A stretch of 64,000 nt of DNA, from assembly GCF_025447595.1 (NCBI RefSeq), contig NZ_JAOEJU010000017.1:62001-126000 (forward strand). Reading direction: 5' to 3'. A program made the translations under genes and the position numbers. This document shows positions 24,581-32,925 of the stretch, piece after piece. The first letter of the stretch is position 1, and every line of letters begins with the position of its first letter. The notes below the pieces were generated by a model, which worked only from the letters and a program-made list of their open reading frames with translations, was not told where the DNA came from and made no database searches. Origin of the DNA: Pseudomonas koreensis (GTDB taxonomy: Bacteria > Pseudomonadota > Gammaproteobacteria > Pseudomonadales > Pseudomonadaceae).

Positions 24581-25141
24581 TCAGCTGGCCGGCGGCTGCG
24601 CTTGCAGTTGCGCCATCAGGCTGATGTTGTCTTCGATATGCCAATTGGCCGCGATGCGACCGTTGTCGATCTGATAGATATCGGTTGCCCGGAAGTCTAC
24701 ACGCTGGCCCTGCCCTTTGAGAGCCTTGAACGTGCCGGTGAAATGCCCGCGAAAGTGCAGATGCACCACCACGCGATCCCCGGCGACGATCATTTGCTCG
24801 ATCTCGCAACTCAAGTCCGGCACCGCCGTGCGAAAAAACTTCGACGCCAGCAACGGCCCGGTCGGCCCCTGCACCCGGCCTTCCGGTGGAGTCTTGTCGG
24901 CGAACTGCGGCGACAGGGCTGCAGTGGCCAACGCCTCTTCACCCGTGTTCCAGAAACTGCCGTAACGCCGCGCCGCCAGCTCCATCGCATCACGCTGGGC
25001 CTTGGGCAGGCTCTGATCGACGATCAAGGTCTGTGGTTCTATCAAGGCGGATTCGGCGAACACGAACGGACTGGACAGCAAGGCAACCGACAGGCCCAAC
25101 GCGGCCAGGCTGAAACGACGGGAAGAGGCGAAGTGCGACAT
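24581..25141 (-). CDS. Exported NTF2-like (SnoaL-type) protein
   Basis: A 186-residue protein with a signal peptide (MSHFASSRRFSLAALGLSVA, cleavage likely after FAE/VFA near 29) and an NTF2-like fold from about residue 50: WNTGEEALATAALSPQFADK, VVVHLHFRGHFTGTF, and IYQIDNGRIAANWHIEDN at the end. That last motif is typical of SnoaL-like ester cyclases, but export suggests a binding rather than a biosynthetic role. It is probably co-transcribed with dsbB. Confidence 0.8.
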   Translation of the reverse strand: MSHFASSRRFSLAALGLSVALLSSPFVFAESALIEPQTLIVDQSLPKAQRDAMELAARRYGSFWNTGEEALATAALSPQFADKTPPEGRVQGPTGPLLASKFFRTAVPDLSCEIEQMIVAGDRVVVHLHFRGHFTGTFKALKGQGQRVDFRATDIYQIDNGRIAANWHIEDNISLMAQLQAQPPAS

Positions 25142-25266
25142 GGGGCGATCCTGATCATGTAAACGAACGAGCGCCTATCATCAGCATCGGGGAATAAACG
25201 ATAAACCGGTTAAGAAACGATTAACCTTTAAACAGAATTTAAGAATCAAGACCGTGTAACGGCCAA

Positions 25267-25354
25267 TCGCGAGCAAGCTCGCTCCCACAAGAATCGATGT
25301 CGTATACACATTCTGTGAACGACGCCGAACCTGTGGGAGCGAGCTTGCTCGCGA
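25267..25354. repeat. REP pair (REPIN-type)
   Basis: Inverted copies of the TGTGGGAGCGAGCTTGCTCG-type REP at 25267-25289 and 25332-25354, separated by 42 bases. The pair lies between the NTF2-like gene and the end of hmp. Confidence 0.92.
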
Positions 25355-25376
25355 ATGAAGGCAACTCGGTTCCGGA

Positions 25377-26558
25377 TTATTCCAGAGCAGCAGCCGGCCC
25401 GAAGAACTCATACCGGCTCTGCTTCTCCGGCACACCCAGCGCCTTCAGGTGACGCTTGATCGCCCCCATGAAACCTTTCGGTCCAAGGAAGTAGGCGTCC
25501 ACATCACGCTCCGCCGGCAGCCACTCGCCCAGTTGTTCTTCACTCAACAACCCGACCTTGTCCGCCGCCGGGCTCACGCCGTCATCTTCGGCGTAGCAAT
25601 AGAAGCGCTTGAGCTGCGGATGACGCTCGGCCAGACCATCGATCCAGTCACGAAACGCATGCACGCTGCCATTGCGCGCGCTGTGGATGAAGTACACCGG
25701 ACGCTCGGTTTCCAGCGCCGCTTCCAGCATCGCCAGGGTCGGAGTGATGCCGACGCCGCCGCTGATCAGCACCAGCGGTTTGTCGCTGGCAGTCAGGGTG
25801 AATTCACCCGATGGCGGGAACAACTGGATGCTGGCGCCGACGTGCAGTTGATCGTGAAGGTGATTGGAGGCGCGACCGCCCGGTTCGCGTTTGACACTGA
25901 TGCGGTACTGGCCTTTGTTGGCCAGGGCCGACAGCGAGTAATTGCGGCGGATTTCTTCGCCGTCGAGGATCAACTTCATGCCGATGTACTGGCCTGGCTC
26001 GGCTGCGAGGATCGGGCCCTTGTCCGCCGGTTCGAAGTAGAACGAGGTAATTTCCGCGCTCTCCTCGACCTTGGCCGCCACGATGAACTCCCGCGCGCCG
26101 CGCCAACCACCGACGGCCTGTTCTTTCTGGTCATAGATGGCGGTTTCGGCGCCGATCAGGATATCGGCCAACTGTCCGTAGGCTGCGCCCCAGGCACTCA
26201 TCACTTGCGGGGTTGCGATTTCTTCGCCGAGCACTTCGGAGATCGCGCGCAGCAGGCAGGTGCCGACGATCGGGTAGTGTTCCGGCAGGATTTGCAGGGC
26301 CACGTGCTTGTTGATGATCTTCGCCACCAGATCGCCCAACTGGTCGAGTTGATCGATATGACGGGCGTACATCAACACGCCGTTTGCCAGCGCGCGGGGC
26401 TGGTCACCGCTGGCCTGGTGGGCCTGGTTGAACAGCGGGCGGACTTCCGGATATTCGGAGAGCATCATGCGATAGAAGTGAGTGATCAGCGCTTCACCGC
26501 CGCTTTCCAGCAGAGGCACAGTGGACTTGATGATTGCACGATCCTGGACGCTAAGCAT
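25377..26558 (-). CDS. hmp: Flavohemoglobin nitric oxide dioxygenase
   Basis: A 393-residue three-domain protein: globin (about 1-138, MLSVQDRAIIKSTVPLLESG, proximal His in ILPEHYPIVG), FAD domain (about 150-255, RNYSLSALANKGQYRISVKRE) and NAD domain (VLISGGVGITPTLAMLEAAL, ending RYEFFGPAAALE). It oxidises nitric oxide to nitrate with NAD(P)H and oxygen. GGAG lies 8 bases before the ATG. It is divergent from norR, with NorR boxes and a sigma-54-like promoter between them. Confidence 0.96.
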   Translation of the reverse strand: MLSVQDRAIIKSTVPLLESGGEALITHFYRMMLSEYPEVRPLFNQAHQASGDQPRALANGVLMYARHIDQLDQLGDLVAKIINKHVALQILPEHYPIVGTCLLRAISEVLGEEIATPQVMSAWGAAYGQLADILIGAETAIYDQKEQAVGGWRGAREFIVAAKVEESAEITSFYFEPADKGPILAAEPGQYIGMKLILDGEEIRRNYSLSALANKGQYRISVKREPGGRASNHLHDQLHVGASIQLFPPSGEFTLTASDKPLVLISGGVGITPTLAMLEAALETERPVYFIHSARNGSVHAFRDWIDGLAERHPQLKRFYCYAEDDGVSPAADKVGLLSEEQLGEWLPAERDVDAYFLGPKGFMGAIKRHLKALGVPEKQSRYEFFGPAAALE

Positions 26559-26599
26559 AAGGGTGACTCCTGAGCTTTCTCTAAAAGTGCCTTATTTAT

Positions 26600-26615
26600 T
26601 CCAGTAATCGTGCCA
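26600..26615 (-). promoter_or_regulatory. Sigma-54-type promoter of hmp
   Basis: On the minus strand TTGGCACGATTACTGG resembles the -24/-12 consensus: the -24 TGGCACG is perfect, while the -12 has GG where GC is expected. It lies 42 bases upstream of the hmp ATG and downstream of the NorR boxes, the expected order. Confidence 0.55.
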
Positions 26616-26656
26616 ACTATTTTTTCTATATAAATCAATAGGTTGAAATTTATGTA

Positions 26657-26712
26657 GTCAGATCGACACAAGCACCTCTATAGTCGCTTCGACTACAACG
26701 TGTCTCTTTGAC
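26657..26712. promoter_or_regulatory. Three NorR enhancer boxes (GT-N7-AC)
   Basis: GTC-N5-GAC occurs at 26657-26667, 26683-26693 and 26702-26712; the middle one is inside the palindrome TAGTCGCTTCGACTA. NorR of E. coli binds three GT-N7-AC sites upstream of norVW. The third box ends 9 bases before the norR ATG and may serve autoregulation. Confidence 0.8.
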
Positions 26713-26721
26713 TACCAGACT

Positions 26722-28278
26722 ATGTCCGCCAAATCATTGCTCACTGCCCTGCTCCCACTGGTCTCCGACCTGTCCCGCGAATTGCCCGAAGGCGAGCGCT
26801 ACCGACGCCTGCTCGAAGCCATGCGCGCCCTGCTGCCCTGCGATGCCGCCGCACTGTTGCGTCTCGACGGCGAATGGCTGGTGCCGCTGGCCGTGGACGG
26901 CTTGAGCACCGACACCCTCGGCCGCCGCTTCAAGGTCAGCGAACACCCGCGCTTTGAAGTGCTGCTGGCCGGCGAAGGGCCGACCCGTTTCGCCGCCGAC
27001 AGCGATTTGCCCGATCCGTATGACGGACTGGTCGACGGTCTCGACGATCACCTCGAAGTTCACGATTGCCTCGGTTGCCCGTTGTTCGTCGATGAAAAAC
27101 TTTGGGGGCTGATCACCCTCGACGCACTCGATCCGGAGCGCTTTGAGCCGATCGAACTCGATGCCCTGCAAGCCTTCGCCAGCCTCGCCTCCGCCACGGT
27201 CAACGCCGCCGAACGCATCGAACGTCTGGCGATTCGTGCCGAGGACGAACACCAGCGCGCCGAGGTCTATCGTCAGGCCAGCGGTCAGCAGAATCGCGAA
27301 ATGATCGGCCAGAGCAAGGCGCATAAAAGGCTGGTGGAAGAAATCAATCTGGTCGGCGGCAGCGACCTGACCGTGCTGATCACCGGGGAAACCGGGGTCG
27401 GCAAAGAGCTGGTGGCCCAGGCCATTCACGCAGCTTCCAAGCGCGCCGACAAACCGATCATCAGCCTCAACTGCGCGGCCCTGCCGGACACGCTGGTGGA
27501 AAGCGAACTGTTCGGCCACGTGCGCGGCGCTTTCACCGGCGCTACCAGCGACCGGCGCGGCAAATTCGAACTGGCCAATGGCGGCACGCTGTTTCTCGAT
27601 GAGGTCGGCGAGTTGTCGCTGACCGTCCAGGCCAAGCTGTTGCGGGTTTTGCAAAGTGGCCAGTTGCAGCGTCTGGGTTCGGACAAGGAGCATCAGGTCG
27701 ATGTGCGCCTGATCGCCGCGACCAACCGCGACCTGGCCGAAGAAGTGCGCAGCGGTCGCTATCGCGCCGACTTCTACCATCGCCTCAGCGTGTACCCGTT
27801 GCGGGTGCCGGCGCTGCGTGACCGGGGCCGCGATGTGCTGCTGCTCAGCGGTTATTTCCTGGAACAGAACCGCTCGCGCATGGGCCTCAACAGCCTGCGC
27901 CTGAACAGCGACGCCCAGGAGGCGCTGCTGGCTTACACCTGGCCGGGCAACGTGCGGGAGCTGGAGCATTTGATTGGACGCAGTGCGCTGAAGGCGTTGG
28001 GCAACTGCAAGGTGCGGCCGAAGATTCTCAGCTTGAGCGCGATGGACCTGGATCTGCCGCGCGAGGTTGTGGATAACTCCACGGAGCCGGTCTCTGGTAC
28101 TGCGACACCTGTGCCACTGATCAGCGGCGATTTGCGCCTGGCCACGGAGCAATATCAGCGGCAATTGATTGCTGCGGCGCTGGAACGCAATCACGATAAC
28201 TGGGCGAGCGCGGCGCGGGAGCTGGGGCTGGACCGGGCGAATCTGGGGCGAATGGCGAAGCGCTTGGGGATGAAATAA
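26722..28278 (+). CDS. norR: Nitric-oxide-responsive sigma-54 activator NorR
   Basis: A 518-residue activator: N-terminal GAF domain (about 20-165, senses NO through a non-heme iron), AAA+ domain (about 195-430) with Walker A GETGVGKE, the sigma-54 contact motif GAFTGA and Walker B LFLDEVGEL, and a C-terminal Fis-type helix-turn-helix (DNWASAARELGLDRANLGRM). It should activate the divergent hmp gene. No clear ribosome site precedes ATG 26722, although the family start matches. Confidence 0.95.
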   Translation: MSAKSLLTALLPLVSDLSRELPEGERYRRLLEAMRALLPCDAAALLRLDGEWLVPLAVDGLSTDTLGRRFKVSEHPRFEVLLAGEGPTRFAADSDLPDPYDGLVDGLDDHLEVHDCLGCPLFVDEKLWGLITLDALDPERFEPIELDALQAFASLASATVNAAERIERLAIRAEDEHQRAEVYRQASGQQNREMIGQSKAHKRLVEEINLVGGSDLTVLITGETGVGKELVAQAIHAASKRADKPIISLNCAALPDTLVESELFGHVRGAFTGATSDRRGKFELANGGTLFLDEVGELSLTVQAKLLRVLQSGQLQRLGSDKEHQVDVRLIAATNRDLAEEVRSGRYRADFYHRLSVYPLRVPALRDRGRDVLLLSGYFLEQNRSRMGLNSLRLNSDAQEALLAYTWPGNVRELEHLIGRSALKALGNCKVRPKILSLSAMDLDLPREVVDNSTEPVSGTATPVPLISGDLRLATEQYQRQLIAAALERNHDNWASAARELGLDRANLGRMAKRLGMK

Positions 28279-28402
28279 AAGTCCCGCCGTCGGATTGGCG
28301 CCAGAATCCCTAAAGCCTGCCGGTTACAAGTCGATAACCCGGCATCGATACCTGCTGGCGATCCGTGCGATCGCCGCTCACCTTTTTCCACAGAAGGTTT
28401 TT

Positions 28403-29305
28403 ATGTCTTCCAACAAAGCCCGCGCAGATTCACTTTCGCTTCTGCTGTTTACCTTGCGCAGCGGCAAGCTGATGGCGATCAACCTGCTGAAGGTCAGTGA
28501 AATCATCCCCTGCCCGCCGCTGACCAAGCTGCCGGAGTCGCACCCGCACGTCAAAGGCATCGCCACCCTGCGCGGCGCTTCGTTGTCGGTGATCGACCTG
28601 AGCCGCGCCATCGGCGAGCGGCCGCTGGAAGACCCGAATGGCGGCTGCTTGATCGTCACCGACGTCAGCCGTTCGAAACAGGGCCTGCACGTACAGGCGG
28701 TGAGCAAGATCGTGCATTGCCTGACCACCGACATCAAACCGCCGCCGTTCGGTTCCGGCGGTTCCCGCGCCTACATCACCGGCGTGACCTCGGTGGACGG
28801 CACGCTGGTGCAGGTGCTGGACATCGAAAAAGTCATCCACGGCATCGCCCCGGCGCAGATCGAAATGGCCCCGACCGAGCTGAGCATGGAAGACGCCGAA
28901 GTGCTGGGCAACGCGCGAATCCTGGTGGTCGACGACAGTCAGGTGGCGTTGCAGCAATCGGTGCATACCCTGCGTAACCTCGGCCTGCAATGCCACACCG
29001 CGCGCAGTGCCAAGGAAGCCATCGACTGCCTGCTGGACCTGCAAGGCACAGCGCAACAGATCAACCTGATCGTCTCCGACATCGAAATGTCCGAGATGGA
29101 CGGTTACGCCTTCACCCGCACCCTGCGCGAAACCCCGGACTTCGCCCACCTCTACGTGCTGCTGCACACCTCGCTGGACAGCGCGATGAACAGTGAAAAG
29201 GCCCGCCTCGCCGGGGCAAACGGCGTGCTGACCAAGTTCTCCTCGCCCGAGCTGACCCACTGCCTGATCGAAGCGGCCAAGCATGTCGCCGCTCACGGCT
29301 ACTGA
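28403..29305 (+). CDS. CheV-type chemotaxis coupling protein
   Basis: A 300-residue protein: CheW domain (about 8-160, LLLFTLRSGKLMAINLLKVS, VSKIVHC) followed by a receiver domain (about 172-298) with RILVVDDSQVA, phosphoacceptor in IVSDIEMSEMDG and the conserved Lys in VLTKFSS. CheV links receptors to CheA and adapts signalling through phosphorylation. AAGG lies 5 bases before ATG 28403; the upstream frame to 28295 is unsupported. Confidence 0.93.
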   Translation: MSSNKARADSLSLLLFTLRSGKLMAINLLKVSEIIPCPPLTKLPESHPHVKGIATLRGASLSVIDLSRAIGERPLEDPNGGCLIVTDVSRSKQGLHVQAVSKIVHCLTTDIKPPPFGSGGSRAYITGVTSVDGTLVQVLDIEKVIHGIAPAQIEMAPTELSMEDAEVLGNARILVVDDSQVALQQSVHTLRNLGLQCHTARSAKEAIDCLLDLQGTAQQINLIVSDIEMSEMDGYAFTRTLRETPDFAHLYVLLHTSLDSAMNSEKARLAGANGVLTKFSSPELTHCLIEAAKHVAAHGY

Positions 29306-29308
29306 GAC

Positions 29309-29791
29309 TTGAGCGAGGCGTTCTGTTTTCTGATGCGGCGCGACCTGAGCCAGGACGTGCCGGCCATCGAATGGCCGAACGGTATTGAACTCACTACCTA
29401 CGGCGCCGAACGCGCATCCGCCGTACATGAACTGATGCAAATCGGCTACCGCGAAGGCGGCGGTCGGGTGCCGGCGCTGGATGTCTGGCAACGGCAGTTT
29501 GAAAACGATCCGGAATACGATCCGGCACTGTGTTTCATCGCCAGCGATACCCAAGGCGTCATTGGCGTGGCGCAATGCTGGACCAGTTCCTACATCAAGA
29601 ATCTGGTAGTGCATCCTCGGGCCCAAGGACGTGGATTGGGTCGGGCGTTGTTGCTTCATGCGTTCAAGGCGTTTCAGGATCGCCGCGAAGGGTTTGTTGA
29701 TCTGAAGGTGCTGGAAGACAACCGGCGAGCGCAGCGCTTGTATGAAATGTCTGGAATGTATGTGGTTCGCCGGGAATTGGTGCCGGACTGA
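29309..29791 (+). CDS. GNAT-family N-acetyltransferase
   Basis: A 160-residue protein with acetyl-CoA motif A (LVVHPRAQGRGLGRALLLHA, about residues 98-117) and the NRRAQRLYEMSGM motif near the end. The substrate is unknown. It begins with TTG 3 bases after the cheV stop, so translational coupling is likely; an in-frame ATG at 29333 is an alternative. An acetyltransferase coupled to a chemotaxis gene may be incidental. Confidence 0.82.
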   Translation: MSEAFCFLMRRDLSQDVPAIEWPNGIELTTYGAERASAVHELMQIGYREGGGRVPALDVWQRQFENDPEYDPALCFIASDTQGVIGVAQCWTSSYIKNLVVHPRAQGRGLGRALLLHAFKAFQDRREGFVDLKVLEDNRRAQRLYEMSGMYVVRRELVPD

Positions 29792-29800
29792 CAGACCGCC

Positions 29801-29866
29801 ATCGCTGGCAAGCCAGCTCCCACAGTCTGAAATGCACTCCAAAGTGGGAGCCAGCCTGCTGGCGAT
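29801..29866. repeat. REP pair, CTGGC variant
   Basis: Inverted copies of a GTGGGAGC-CAGC-type REP at 29801-29824 and 29844-29866. The stem sequence (GGCTGGC/GCCAGC) differs from the GAGCTTGCTC group at 25267, 31132 and 44063. Confidence 0.88.
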
Positions 29867-29940
29867 GAGGTCGGCACAAGCAACTTAACGCCTCAACCGC
29901 ACTCCAAAGTCCGGCCATACAGACCAAGGATGCCTACACC

Positions 29941-30264
29941 ATGAAAGCCATTACACTAAGCCTTCTCTGCCTTAGCGCCCTCACTTTCCAAGCCCACGCC
30001 TCCAGCCCCGACGCCTGGGCTACCTACGACAAAACCGTGCTCGCCAGTTGCACCAAGGCCAGCGGTCTGAAAAACGCCAAACCGGTCGGCAACGCCGCGC
30101 AATTCGATGACCGCGTCGGCTACACCGCCCTGTTGCTGCAAGGCCAGTACCCGCAAAAACACATGAAGGGCCAGCAAGGCACCGAGCTGTGCCTGTACAA
30201 CAAAAAGTCGAAAACCGCGTTCGTCACCGAATGGGACTCGATCCGCCCGACCGCCAAACCCTGA
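29941..30264 (+). CDS. Small exported hypothetical protein
   Basis: A 107-residue protein with a clear signal peptide (MKAITLSLLCLSALTFQAHA). The mature part of about 87 residues has two cysteines (LASCTKAS, ELCLYNK), which could form a disulfide. Many Pseudomonas genomes carry such proteins, without a function known to me. It is monocistronic, between a REP pair and the cysteine-cluster gene. Confidence 0.8.
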   Translation: MKAITLSLLCLSALTFQAHASSPDAWATYDKTVLASCTKASGLKNAKPVGNAAQFDDRVGYTALLLQGQYPQKHMKGQQGTELCLYNKKSKTAFVTEWDSIRPTAKP

Positions 30265-30351
30265 GCGAATGGCGCACAACTTGCTTCACTCCGGGCCTGT
30301 ACGGCGGCTTTACGTCGCCGATTCATACCCTGATTGAAGATTGCTCGCTCA

Positions 30352-31101
30352 ATGAATACGACCTTTTCCTGCGTAGGCTGCGGCAAGTGCTGCACCGATC
30401 ACCACGTGCCCCTGACCCTGGCCGAAGCCCGCATGTGGGCGGCCGATGGCGGTCAGGTGATCGTGCTGGTGGAGGCGTTTCTGGCCAACGGCCTGGGCCT
30501 GCCGGAACAGCAGCGCGAACATGCACAACGGCGTTCGGCGGTGGTGCGCAGCGGAATGTCCGACGCCCATGTGGCAATCACTTTCGCCGCCTACAACGTC
30601 GGCCCCTGCCGGAATCTTGACGAAGACAAGCTGTGCCGCATCTACGAGCGCCGTCCGCTGGTGTGTCGCATCTATCCTGCCGAAATCAATCCGCACATTC
30701 CGTTGAATCCTGCGGCCAAGGACTGCCCTCCGGAGTCATGGGAACAGGGCCCGGAGCTGATCGTCGGTGGTGAACTGGTCGATCAGGAACTGGTGACGCT
30801 GATCCAGCGCTCCCGTCAGGCGGATCGCGATGACATCCGGATCAAGGATGCGATCTGTGGCTTGCTCGGCATCCGCACCACCGCGCTCAAGGGCGACGGG
30901 TTTACCGCGTATTTGCCGGACATGGGCGCGTTTGCCTCAGTGATCGATCAGGTCACCGCGCAGCCATTGAGCGAAATATCCAGTGAATGGCTGTTTCATC
31001 TGTCCGGTGATGATGTGGCCGGGCAGGTGCGGGCGGCAGGCGCACAGGTGGTGACCGAACCGCCGCAGACGTATGCGTTTATTTCGTTGCGGGCGGCTTG
31101 A
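30352..31101 (+). CDS. YkgJ-family cysteine cluster protein
   Basis: A 249-residue protein with the N-terminal cysteine cluster SCVGCGKCCTDHHVPLT and a second set (VGPCRNLDEDKLCRIYERRP, LVCRIYP), the signature of the YkgJ/UPF0153 metal-chelating family. The biochemical role is unknown; a zinc or iron-sulfur site is presumed. ATG 30352 places the cluster at the very N-terminus as in relatives; a TTG six codons upstream is also possible. Confidence 0.85.
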   Translation: MNTTFSCVGCGKCCTDHHVPLTLAEARMWAADGGQVIVLVEAFLANGLGLPEQQREHAQRRSAVVRSGMSDAHVAITFAAYNVGPCRNLDEDKLCRIYERRPLVCRIYPAEINPHIPLNPAAKDCPPESWEQGPELIVGGELVDQELVTLIQRSRQADRDDIRIKDAICGLLGIRTTALKGDGFTAYLPDMGAFASVIDQVTAQPLSEISSEWLFHLSGDDVAGQVRAAGAQVVTEPPQTYAFISLRAA

Positions 31102-31131
31102 TCCGGAGTTTTCGCCAAGGCTAATGGCCCC

Positions 31132-31196
31132 TTCGCGAGCAGGCTCGCTCCCACATTTGAAATGCAATCCTCTGTGGGAGCGAGCTTGCTCGCGAA
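31132..31196. repeat. REP pair (REPIN-type)
   Basis: Inverted REPs at 31132-31155 and 31173-31196 with a short 17-base centre. It lies between the ends of two convergent genes. Confidence 0.92.
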
Positions 31197-31215
31197 GAGG
31201 CCGGCCCAGGCAACC

Positions 31216-32808
31216 TCAATCCCGAACCTGCCGCCGCCCCCAGAATTCCCGCGCCAACGAACGCAAATCCCCCGCCAGCCCCGCCACATCCTGTGAGTTG
31301 AGCTGGCTCTGGCGCCCCTCATCCACCGTCAGCTCGCACGCCGTGCGGATGCTGACGATGTTGCGGTTGATGTCCTCACTCACCGCGCTCTGCTCTTCGA
31401 CCGCCGCTGCAATCTGCAGACTCATCTCGGTGATCTGCTCGACCCGCCCGCTGATTCCGTCCAATGCCCGGGCCGCACGCTGGGCCTGTTCGACGCTGTT
31501 ATCCACATGCTCGCTGCTCTGCTGCATGACCAGCACCGCATCCCGCGCGCCGTTTTGCAGGGTGCTGATCATCCGCTGAATCTCGTTGGTCGACTGCTGG
31601 GTACGCTGGGCCAGACCCCGCACCTCATCGGCCACCACCGCAAACCCACGCCCGGCATCCCCGGCCCGCGCCGCTTCGATCGCGGCGTTGAGCGCCAGCA
31701 GATTGGTCTGCTCAGCGATGCTGCGGATCACCTCCAGCACCCCGGAAATCTCGCTGCTGTGGCCTTCGAGTTGATGAATCACCTCGGTCGCCCGCCCCAA
31801 CTCCTCGGCCAGCCGCAACACCGCACTGCGACTCTCGCCCACCAACAGATGACCTTCACGGGTTTCCGTCCCCGCCATATCCGCCGCCACCGACGCCTGC
31901 TGCGCATGGCTGGCGACCTCGGCCACACTGGCTGCCATTTGATGAATCGCCGCCGCCACCTGATCGGTTTCCGCCTGCTGCGCTAATGTGCTGGTGTGAC
32001 TGCTATGCAGATGATCCACCAATTGCGCCGCATGCCCGGCCAATCGCTGCGAGGCATCGCCGATCCGCCCGACCACCGCACCAACTTGGGCTTCGAGCAT
32101 CTGCAACGCAAACTCGATCTGCCCGAACTGATCCCGCTGCCCGGTATAAATACCCTGACTCAACGGGTTGTCGGCAATCAGCCGCGCACGCTCGGTCAGC
32201 CGCTCCAGCGGCCGCAATAACCAACTAACGCCCAAGCTACACGCGCCAATACCGGCCACCAGCGCAGCAGCTTCGATGCCAATGGACTCCGGCCGCAACC
32301 AGGCTTCAATCCCCAGCACCACCGCCAGCACCGAACTGGTCAACGCCATGAGCTTCGCCCGCAAACTCAGGCTCGGCAGCCATTGCCATCGCGCCACCCG
32401 CCCCTCGCGCAACTGCGCATACGCCCGCTCCGCCGCCGCAATCTGCCGCGCATCCGGCCGCGTGCGCACCGATTGATACTCCACCGCCGCACCGTTCTGC
32501 GTGACCGGCGTGACATAGGCACTGACCCAATAGTGATCACCGTTCTTGCAACGATTCTTCACCAGCCCCATCCACGACCGCCCGCGCTTGAGCGTCTGCC
32601 ACATATGGGCAAACGCCTGCGCCGGCATGTCCGGATGGCGCAGCAAATTGTGCGGCGCACCCAGCAGCTCGTCGCGGCTGTAACCGCTGATCTTTATGAA
32701 GTCGTCGTTGGCGTAGGTGATCGCGCTGGTCAGATCGGTGGTCGAGAGAATGTTCGCATCCGGCGCAACATCGACATTGCGCCCGGTCACCGGGTGATTG
32801 ATCTTCAT
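31216..32808 (-). CDS. aer: Aer-like aerotaxis receptor (PAS-HAMP-MCP)
   Basis: A 530-residue receptor. The PAS domain (about 20-110, TYANDDFIKISGYSRDELLG, LLRHPDMPAQAFAHMW, NRCKNGDHYWVSAYVTPV) closely follows E. coli Aer, which binds FAD and senses redox state. A membrane hairpin (about 145-195) and HAMP come next, then the signalling domain with hairpin tip GVLEVIRSIAEQTNLLALNA and EAARAGDAGRGFAVVADEVR. It steers cells toward favourable oxygen or energy. The frame extends 19 codons upstream, but ATG 32808 fits the family. Confidence 0.9.
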   Translation of the reverse strand: MKINHPVTGRNVDVAPDANILSTTDLTSAITYANDDFIKISGYSRDELLGAPHNLLRHPDMPAQAFAHMWQTLKRGRSWMGLVKNRCKNGDHYWVSAYVTPVTQNGAAVEYQSVRTRPDARQIAAAERAYAQLREGRVARWQWLPSLSLRAKLMALTSSVLAVVLGIEAWLRPESIGIEAAALVAGIGACSLGVSWLLRPLERLTERARLIADNPLSQGIYTGQRDQFGQIEFALQMLEAQVGAVVGRIGDASQRLAGHAAQLVDHLHSSHTSTLAQQAETDQVAAAIHQMAASVAEVASHAQQASVAADMAGTETREGHLLVGESRSAVLRLAEELGRATEVIHQLEGHSSEISGVLEVIRSIAEQTNLLALNAAIEAARAGDAGRGFAVVADEVRGLAQRTQQSTNEIQRMISTLQNGARDAVLVMQQSSEHVDNSVEQAQRAARALDGISGRVEQITEMSLQIAAAVEEQSAVSEDINRNIVSIRTACELTVDEGRQSQLNSQDVAGLAGDLRSLAREFWGRRQVRD

Positions 32809-32925
32809 GGGAAGCGCGCTCGTTTTATTGGAAAGAGTCGGCAGGGCTGCTGACTCTAAGCGCACTAACTGGTTAAACGTTGATCTGGCTCAGGTTCCGG
32901 GCATTTAGCCATCAATGATCACGAA

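Noticed and set aside
28430..29842. A 470-codon minus-strand frame over cheV and the GNAT gene
   Set aside because: Both genes on the plus strand are clear family members; the minus frame is an artefact of codon bias.
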